Positions 55,482-64,000 of a stretch of 64,000 bases of DNA are shown here, in pieces (position 1 is the stretch's first letter; every line of letters starts with the position of its first letter). Origin of the DNA: Mycoplasmopsis synoviae ATCC 25204 (lineage in GTDB: Bacteria > Bacillota_I > Bacilli_A > Mycoplasmatales > Metamycoplasmataceae); assembly GCF_000969765.1 (NCBI RefSeq), contig NZ_CP011096.1:372001-436000 (forward strand), in the 5' to 3' direction. The position numbers were made by a program, and so were the translations under genes. The notes under the pieces are model-generated. The model made no database searches and was not told the origin of the DNA. It saw only the letters and a list, made by a program, of their open reading frames with translations.

Positions 55482-58456
55482 TTATTTTAATGCTTCTTTT
55501 TTGATTAAAAAGTCAGCGTTGTTTCCTTTTATAGATCAACCGTTTTTAAATGTTGCATTTTCAACGCCTCTACCGTATAAATTAGGTACAAATGCAAATT
55601 CTGTTGGTAATCCTGATTCTGGAGCTGTAAATCTTTGTGCAACTGGGAAAAGCGCGAAAGCAGGAATTGTTCCTAGTAAAGTGGTTAATTCTACTCCTAA
55701 TTTAGTAAGTTCTTCCATGGTTAAAGTTCTACCTTCACTTAATCAGAAAAGTGAACTTAAAACTTCGAAAGTAAGATCAGGAGATTTAGCTGATGGTTTT
55801 ACTAAATAATCTCTTGCGATTCCTAAGTATTTTTGAGGTAATTTTAAGTATTCTGTTAATACTTGTTTATGTGTAACTGTATCTGAAGTTTCTAGGAATA
55901 AATCGTCAAAACCTTCTTTAGCTCTTGCTTCATTTAGAGATTTTTGTTCGTAATTTTTATCTTTTTTAACTCTAAATACGATTTTGTTATCTGTTAAGTA
56001 TTTTAAGAAATCTTCTGATACCTTAACAAGCATAGGGAATGATTTTTGCATTCTTGTTTTGTATTGATCATCTGCTACTAAATTAAATAACATAGAATCA
56101 ACACCTAAACGTGATGTTGTGAAACCATTTAGTCCTGAAGTAACACCATCATAGTCATAGATTCATCCTATATGTTCTGCTAAACTATTTGGATTTGAAT
56201 ATCAATTTGAAACATATTGAGGGTTTGGACTTCTGTTCATGAAATATCAAGTCTTGGATCTAATTCGTTTAATACTTTCTTTAAATCAGGTATTCTATTT
56301 TTAACTAAAGCGGTTCAAGCTCTAGGTTCTGGAATTGTTATTTTAACTTTTTGCTCTAATGTAGGATTATCTTGGAAGAAAGCGTCAAGAAGTTTTTTCA
56401 TTTCGCCTTTTAATTGATCGAAAACAACACTTTTTAATCTTTGATCAGTTGTAAGTGAAAATTGAATAGAATCAAGAGGTCCTAAATATGTATTATCTTC
56501 AGAAAATCCTTTTCTATTTTGAGGTAGATTTGTAAAATTAACTTTGTTACCATCTTTGTCAACAACAAATATTGAGTTATTTTTGTAGTATTCGTTTCTT
56601 ACAGTTTTTGGATGTTGTAAATCAGCATCTTTTCCGTCTAATCTAGCATCCATTCCATATGTTGCTATTCAAGGTAAGCTTGCTGTATTTCAAGCTGTAT
56701 TAACTCATTCGTTTCAGTTAACTGAAGCTTGTAAAATACTTCTAAATGAGTTAGAGTAATTTGATGTTGAGTTTTTAACTAGGTTAACTGCGTCTCCGCC
56801 TTTTACTTCTACATTAGTTACGTTGTATAAAAGTTTAGAAGCAGTTTCGTTTGCTCATGGGTTTACACCAGAAGAATCATTTGAAAATTTAGTTGGATTT
56901 AAATTTCATCAAGTAGTTGTAACTAAAGTTAAAGGATTATAGTTAAGTAAATAGCTTAAGTTATATCTGTCTAAATTTCTTAGAATATTACTTTGTTGAT
57001 TTGATTGTAAAGAATGTCAACTTGTTGATGATAAATATCCTGCAGTTAGTTCGTTATATGAGTTGTCACTATAAACTTGAGGATCTAAAGGATTGTTTTG
57101 GTATTTAACTACAAAGTAATTAAATGTTTGTGGGTTATTAACTCATGACTGATCATAGTAGTTTTTATTTTTTATAGTTATATATTGGTTTGAAGTAGAA
57201 TCGAATCCTTCTGGTAAATATTGACCTAAGAACAATGTGTTTTTTGATTCGTATCCATATCAGTATTGACCAGTTTTGTAAACAAGAGAATCTTTATTTA
57301 ATTTATCGTATTCAGATTTAAAAGCTTGATATTTATCAGCTGTAAGAGGTGTAAATAATTTTTCGTCACTTGAATGATCTTCTATATATTTAGTAGGAAT
57401 TGGTTGTAAATCATAACTTTGATTTAAATATTGGAAAAATGTTAAAAAATCTGTTGCATCTTTTTTTGATGTCGCATTTTCTTCAGAATCTTTTTCATAT
57501 AAGTTTAAATATTGATTACCATCTGAATCAGTTGTAAGAAAACTTTCTTCGTCTAGAATTTTATTTGCATCTATATTGTAAAGATCTCATAGATATCTAT
57601 TAACATCATTACTTAAATGTTCGTTGAAAGAATTTATACTACCAGCAGTTGCTGTATTAAATGTACCAAATATAGCCTTATCAAGTGCAGAACTTCCACC
57701 ATTTCTATATCTATAAGTTGTATTTACATCTAAAAATGTATGTTGATAACCTAAAAAGAAATCTTTAGCTTGCAATTTGTAAGCATTTCCATTTTTATCT
57801 TTTGCGATTTCACCTTTATTATCAACATAGCTTATGTCGGTGTTAACTTGGATTTTTAAGTGAACAGCATTTTTTAAAGCTTTTTCAAATTCTGGTGAGT
57901 TAACTGATCTAACATCATCTGAAAGTAAGTGAACATATCCTTGTTGTTCTCTTTCATCATCTCTTGCTGAATTATAAACGTTGTAATCATCTTTATCAAA
58001 AACTTTGTCAACTTTTTGTCCGTCTTCAAATACTGTAACTATAAATTTCTTAGCACTTCCTAATTTATATGCGAATGTACCAAAGCTTGAACGTTTTACA
58101 CTTCTTGTAAAAGTATTGTTTTCTCCGCGTACAACTTTTGTTTCAAAGGTAGGAGATGAAAAAACTCTAACTTCTAATGGTTTTAGCTTTTTAGATGATG
58201 CATCAGAGTCAAGAACACCAAATCCATTTACTCCTGTAGTTAAGAAAGCAACAGGTGTATATACACTATTAGAGCTTGCTGTATAAGCTTTTTGTCTTAT
58301 TGTTATAGTTTGGTTATCTTTTACATCACTTGATAATGATAATCTACTCACTGTAGAATTTTCTGAATCGCTTCTACCACATGAAACTAAAGCAAGTGTA
58401 GGAAGAGTTGAAACAGCTACTAAAGGTATTATTAATTTTTTAGTTAATCTTTTCAT
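55482..58456 (-). CDS. oppA: Oligopeptide-binding lipoprotein OppA, interrupted by an apparent frameshift
   Basis: Substrate-binding lipoprotein of the Opp transporter; lipobox Cys26 (LALVSC). The N-terminal 760 or so codons (58456 down to about 56235) and the C-terminal 250 codons (about 56240 to 55482) are in different frames. Frame 1 ends at TAG 56182-56180 after DPRLDISW; frame 2 continues with RSPNPQYVSNWYSNPNSLAEHIGW, the expected OppA-like continuation. The locus is 2975 nt; restoring 4 bases gives 992 codons. At the junction there is a single TGAA where two tandem copies (TGAATGAA) would restore both Trp and the following reading. It may be a slippage deletion, phase switch or sequencing error. 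As read, the product lacks the C-terminal lobe. Confidence 0.85.
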
Positions 58457-58490
58457 GATTATTTTCCTTTTAAATTGTTTTTTTGTTTGA

Positions 58491-60326
58491 TTATTTTTTA
58501 AAGATTGAATTACCTAATTTAATTCATTTTTGAATTAAAGAATCGATAAAATCAAATCCGTTTTTGTAAAATTCTTCGCTGTAGAGATTTAGGCCTACTT
58601 TTTGAAGAATTTCTAATGGGAAATCACTTCCTCCCATTGATAGAAAGTTTTCAATGTAATTTTTAATTACACTTGATTTGCCTTTTTTATATTGAAGATA
58701 AAAATTAATTCCAACTAGTTGTCCAATTGCATATTTATATACGTAAAAGTAGTAATAAAAATGAGGGACAGTTACGCTACTGATATTTAATTTTTCATCT
58801 TTTTTAGGCTTAGATTTACTCATTGAATATTTAATTAGGTTTTGATAGTAAATTTCTGATAAATATTCAAAGGAATTAACAGCAACTCCGCTTTCGATTT
58901 TTGAATATAAATCAAATTCGTAGTTAGCTCACATTGTTTGTTTTATTACAGTGCCGATAAAGTTATCGATAAATTTTTGGAGTAAATAAAATTTTTCTTT
59001 TTTGCTTTTTGAGTTTTCATATAAATAGTCAAAGAGCATTAATTCATTGTAAATTGAGGCAATTTCTGCCAAAATAATTGGATAAGATGCGTTAAAGATA
59101 TTTTGCTTTTTATCACTATAGTATGAATGCATTGAATGCCCAAGTTCGTGAACCAGTGTAAAAACTGAATCAAGACTATAGTTATAATTCATTAAAATAT
59201 ATTTTTTATCTAAACCAAAGCTAGCTCCAATTGAATAAGCTCCTGTAATTTTATTTTTACAAGGCATGTAGTCAATTCATTTTTCTCTAAAAGCTTCTTT
59301 GATTTTTTCTGTGTATTCTTTACCAAATGGCTTCAGCGAGCTTAGAGCTAATTTTTGAGCCTCTTCTATTGAGTATTTATTTTTAAGTTTAAGCAGCTCT
59401 CTTTGGCTGTCTCATGGCTGCATTTTAGAGTTAAACTTAGCTAAATAAAACTTTTTAAGATTTTGCTTGTATTTAACAAAGCTGCCTTTAGTAGCTTTTT
59501 GAGTTTTTTCAAATAAAAGCTCTAATAGTTTTTCATCTACTTTATCTTCTGATAAAAGCATTGAAATGGTGTTCTTATAATTTCTCGTTTTAGCTTCAAC
59601 TGTAATAGCTTTAAAATGATCAAATAAAATAAGCGCTAAAGATTCTTTATGCTTTAGATAGCCTTTAAGATATTTGTGATATACATCTTTTCTTAAAGCG
59701 CTATCGTTAGATTTTAATAATTCATTTTTATTTGCAGTATTTAACACATGTTTTTTATGCTTAGAGTCCAAAGCTGGCTCAAAGACAACTTCACTATCAG
59801 TAATAGTGGTAAAAATTGATTCTAAAGAAATAGTTCCATGTGATGACTTTACAATATATTCTTCAACCTCATCGTGAAGTTTATATTTAAAGCTTTCTAG
59901 CAGCACATCAAGCGAATGTCTATAAAAACTTAATTTAGGATCTAAATATCATTTCTTTAGCTTTGCTTTGTGTTTGTAAAGACGGTTATATTCGCTTCCA
60001 AATTCACTTTCTAATTTTTTGCTTAAAAAATCAAATTCATTAGCTGCTTTTTTAATTTCTTCTGAAACTAAATTTGCATTTAAATTATTAGAAATATAAT
60101 TGGAAATCTTATTAGTTACAATTAAAAGTTTTTCTAAAGTCTTTAAATCCTCAATAAACGCTTCAAGGTTTTCAAATTTTAGATCTTTAGCTTTAATTCT
60201 GCGACTAAAAAGCTTTTGATAGTCATCAATGTGCTTTCGCAGGCTTTTGCCATCTAAAATAGAATCTAAATCCCATTTGTATTTTTTAGGAATTGAACTT
60301 CTATTTTCAAACCTTTTAGTTTTCAC
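58491..60326 (-). CDS. pepF: Oligoendopeptidase F
   Basis: 611-residue cytoplasmic M3-family zinc metallopeptidase that would cut imported oligopeptides. The zinc motif VHELGHSMH lies near residue 390, with the downstream Glu ligand in AEIASIYNE. The N-terminal helical M3 domain and [14 protein letters not shown] start are typical. A GTG at 60324-60326 preceded by AGGAG fits better than the ATG 24 bp upstream, which lacks a ribosome-binding site; the latter is the alternative. It is located 34 bp upstream of oppA on the same strand, so it is co-transcribed with the peptide transporter. Confidence 0.92.
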
Positions 60327-60383
60327 TATTTCTCCTATGTGTAAATGCAAATATGCTTTTTTAAAATCAAAAATTTACAAGAT

Positions 60384-60400
60384 TTACAAATTATAGCAAA
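60384..60400 (-). promoter_or_regulatory. Promoter of the pepF-opp operon
   Basis: Minus-strand -10 box TATAAT at about 60391-60396 (preceded by TTTTTGC), about 65 bp upstream of the pepF GTG. Confidence 0.5.
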
Positions 60401-60427
60401 AACAAAGATTTTTTAATTTTTATAAAA

Positions 60428-60468
60428 ATAATAAAAAACGCTCTTTTTTGTTACAAAAAGCGTCTTTT
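60428..60468 (-). terminator. Terminator of dnaK
   Basis: Minus strand: GACGCTTTTTG/CAAAAAAGAGCGTTTT imperfect stem followed by a T-run, about 36 bp after the dnaK stop. Confidence 0.75.
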
Positions 60469-60503
60469 ATAAATTTATTTAATCGCGAAATTAGTTAAAT
60501 TAA

Positions 60504-62297
<1,794 letters not shown>

Positions 62298-62341
62298 TTA
62301 TTTATCCTTTTTTCAAAAATTTTTTATTTCTTAACGATAAG

Positions 62342-62383
62342 AATTATAACACAAATTTAGCAGTTAAGTATATTATTTGCTAA
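62342..62383 (-). promoter_or_regulatory. CIRCE-like HrcA operator and -10 box upstream of dnaK
   Basis: 27-bp inverted repeat at 62357-62383: on the minus strand TTAGCAAAT, 9-bp spacer, AACTGCTAA. This keeps the TTAGCA/TGCTAA arms and the 9-9-9 geometry of CIRCE (consensus TTAGCACTC-N9-GAGTGCTAA) but loses the inner CTC/GAG. The -10 box TATAAT follows at 62342-62349. HrcA bound here would cover the -35 region. Confidence 0.7.
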
Positions 62384-62395
62384 ATTTTTTAAAAC

Positions 62396-63286
62396 TTATT
62401 TTTTATTCTTAACAACAACTACTTGCGCTGGAGTTATAAGCCTGTTATTTAGGCTTATTCCTAGCCTAGCCACTCTTAAAATTGTTTCGTTTTCTTTTGA
62501 TGCATCTTCTTGAGTATCAATTATTTGCATTCAATTTGCATCAAATTTTGAATTTAATTCAGGATCAATTATATTTGCTGAATTTCTCTCTAAAGCGTCG
62601 ATGAATTGTTTTTTAACAATATCAAATCCATAGCAGTAATTTTTAACAATTTCATTATCTGAATTTTTACCGGCATTAGTTGCCATTACAAAATTATTAA
62701 ATGGATCCATTAAAGCATCTAAGAATTTTTGAAGCACAAATTTTTTGCTATCTTCAAATTGAGATTCTAAATGCTTAGTTTTTTCTTCTAATGCGCTTTG
62801 AAGTTTTTCACTTAGCGAAGCTTCTAGTTCTTTGACTTTATTTTTAAAAGTCATTTGCTCGGTTATATTTTTGTATTGCTCCATGGCTAAGTTTTGTTCT
62901 AGCTTTGCAATTTTTTCAGTTAATTCTTTAAGCTTTTCTTCGTTTTTACAAGTTTTTTTAGCTTCTTCAGGCTGCTTATCTTTAGATTCAACTTTGAAGT
63001 TACTAAATTCAAATTTTAAGCTTTGATTTTGCAAGCTATCATCTTCTAAATTAGCGCCATTAGGCTTAACTAAAATGTAGAAATCTTTTTTTAAGCCAAA
63101 TTTTTTTAAATGGTTAATTAATAAATTGTCAAAGCCTTTTAAAAATTCATCTTTTCCAATTTCTAGTTTTATATCTTTTGAATATTTTTCTAGGAGATTA
63201 TCACTTGCATAACATTTTAAAGATGAAGTTACAACATCACCATTTTTTAGGTTAAATTTATGTCTTTTAAGAATGTTTTCTTTCAT
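62396..63286 (-). CDS. grpE: GrpE nucleotide-exchange factor with an N-terminal FKBP/trigger-factor-like domain
   Basis: 296 residues, against about 190-220 for GrpE. The C-terminal two thirds are GrpE: a long helix (about 115-190), QKFLDALMDPFNNFVMA, and the beta-domain end LRVARLGISLNNRLITPAQVVV, which swaps ADP on DnaK. Residues about 12-100 resemble a PPIase of the FKBP/trigger-factor type: NGDVVTSSLKCYASDNLLE, then IGKDEFLKGFDNLLINHLKKFG (compare the LGSGQVIPGFEEALLGMKVG pattern), then a closing strand LKFEFSNFKVESK. This domain call is inference from pattern. Its ATG overlaps the hrcA 3' end by 20 bp. Confidence 0.85.
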
Positions 63287-64000
63287 TTTTATCCTTTTCT
63301 TTCTCGTTTATATTATTGGTTATTATTTTAGTTAGTAGCATAATTCCAGATTTAATTGAATTAGAATCACTTTCATTGGGAGCTACTACTGAAATTTCAG
63401 TTAAATTATTATTTTCGTCAATTCTTTTTGAAAAAAATGCCCCCTTAGAATTAATAGAAATTCTAATTTCTTCAAAGTCATTGGAATTTTTCTCTAAAGC
63501 ATCTCAGATTGAATTTTTTTCTAAGATATTTAATATTTCATTAACATCTTCTCTAGCTATTTTTCTAGAAAGAATAATATTTTCTCTTCCATAGATTTGG
63601 CTTTTAATTCCAATTCCAAGTATGCTTTTTACATAAGATTCAATAACGTCTTCGTATTGAATTATTTTTTCAGCTAATATGTCTTTAAGTAGCAGTATCC
63701 TTTTTTCTAAATCGATGAGTTTGCAGTCTATTAAATTATCTTGGAAGATATTCATGGCTATTTTTAAATCGCTAATTTTAATAGTTTTATTTTCAGGAAT
63801 ATCAATTTTTCTTGATAAAACTTCGCCGTTAGACACCACCAAAATAATAGTTGCAAGGCTCTCGCTAACTTCAAATAAATTTATAGATTTAAGTATTAAA
63901 TTCGGATCTTTAAATTTAGTAACAAAGGTAGCTCCGGTAAGGCTCGCTAATTCTTTGGTGACTTCTTCTATTGTGCTATAGATATTATCTTTACGATTTA
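63267..64000 (-). CDS. hrcA: Heat-shock repressor HrcA (partial, N-terminus outside window)
   Basis: C-terminal 240 or so residues of HrcA, the repressor that binds CIRCE operators. Visible features are ELASLTGATFV (the family's STIEEVTKELASLT region), ATIILVVSNGEVLSRKIDIPE, where HrcA has its IILVT-G-V-N strand, and the C-terminal NNLTEISVVAPNESDSNSIKSGIMLLTKIIT, similar to the usual LGVIGPTRMDYSKVI. One TGA-Trp codon lies at NSIWDALE. It overlaps grpE by 20 bp; the winged-helix DNA-binding domain lies beyond base 64000. It would control the dnaK promoter in this window. Confidence 0.9.

Overview
The window is a low-GC Mollicutes chromosome segment. TGA is read as tryptophan throughout: leuS, lon, gyrA, ftsZ, dnaK and the opp genes only read as full-length proteins that way. 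There are no cell-wall genes next to mraZ/rsmH/ftsZ, many genes encode lipobox lipoproteins, and synteny and gene content fit the hominis group (Mycoplasmopsis/Metamycoplasma-like). I cannot name the species from the sequence alone.

Layout. 1-7.3 kb: pheS (partial, minus strand), diverging from upp, a small ECF-type membrane protein, leuS and lon. 7.3-12 kb: a tandem lipoprotein duplication with one decayed copy and one intact copy. 12-21.7 kb: a long minus-strand run. It holds gyrA, then a tightly packed operon of an ECF-like membrane protein, nusB, an unknown gene, a cysteine desulfurase, an IscU/SufU scaffold, a Y-family polymerase, a NadD-YqeK fusion and rluB. 21.8-24.4 kb: a DegV/FakB protein, tRNA-Gly(UCC) and a decayed IS30-family element between two hairpins. 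24.4-29 kb: a 1533-residue SGNH-hydrolase lipoprotein. 29.5-44.6 kb: a plus-strand accessory region. It has a sugar-type ABC transporter whose ATPase carries a roughly 290-residue coiled-coil insertion, bracketed by two paralogous large lipoproteins, then two further lipoproteins, two tandem DHH/DHHA1 phosphoesterases, a degenerate AsnA-like protein and a choline-kinase-like protein. 44.7-49.1 kb: the division cluster mraZ, rsmH, an FtsA-like gene and ftsZ. 49.1-60.3 kb: pepF-oppABCDF with a large coiled-coil insertion in OppF and an apparent 4-bp frameshift in oppA. 60.5-64 kb: the heat-shock cluster hrcA-grpE-dnaK with a CIRCE-like operator before dnaK.

How the parts fit. Housekeeping operons (translation, NAD, Fe-S, division, chaperones) alternate with surface and uptake modules expected in a host-dependent bacterium: peptide uptake plus cytoplasmic PepF, an unusual sugar-family ABC system followed by nanoRNase-like enzymes, and several surface lipoproteins. 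The features most worth follow-up are the LeuRS editing domain that has lost its key motifs, GrpE with an N-terminal FKBP/trigger-factor-like segment, two ABC ATPases with long insertions at the same structural point, the oppA frameshift, the AsnA-like protein lacking catalytic residues, and the FtsA-like gene.
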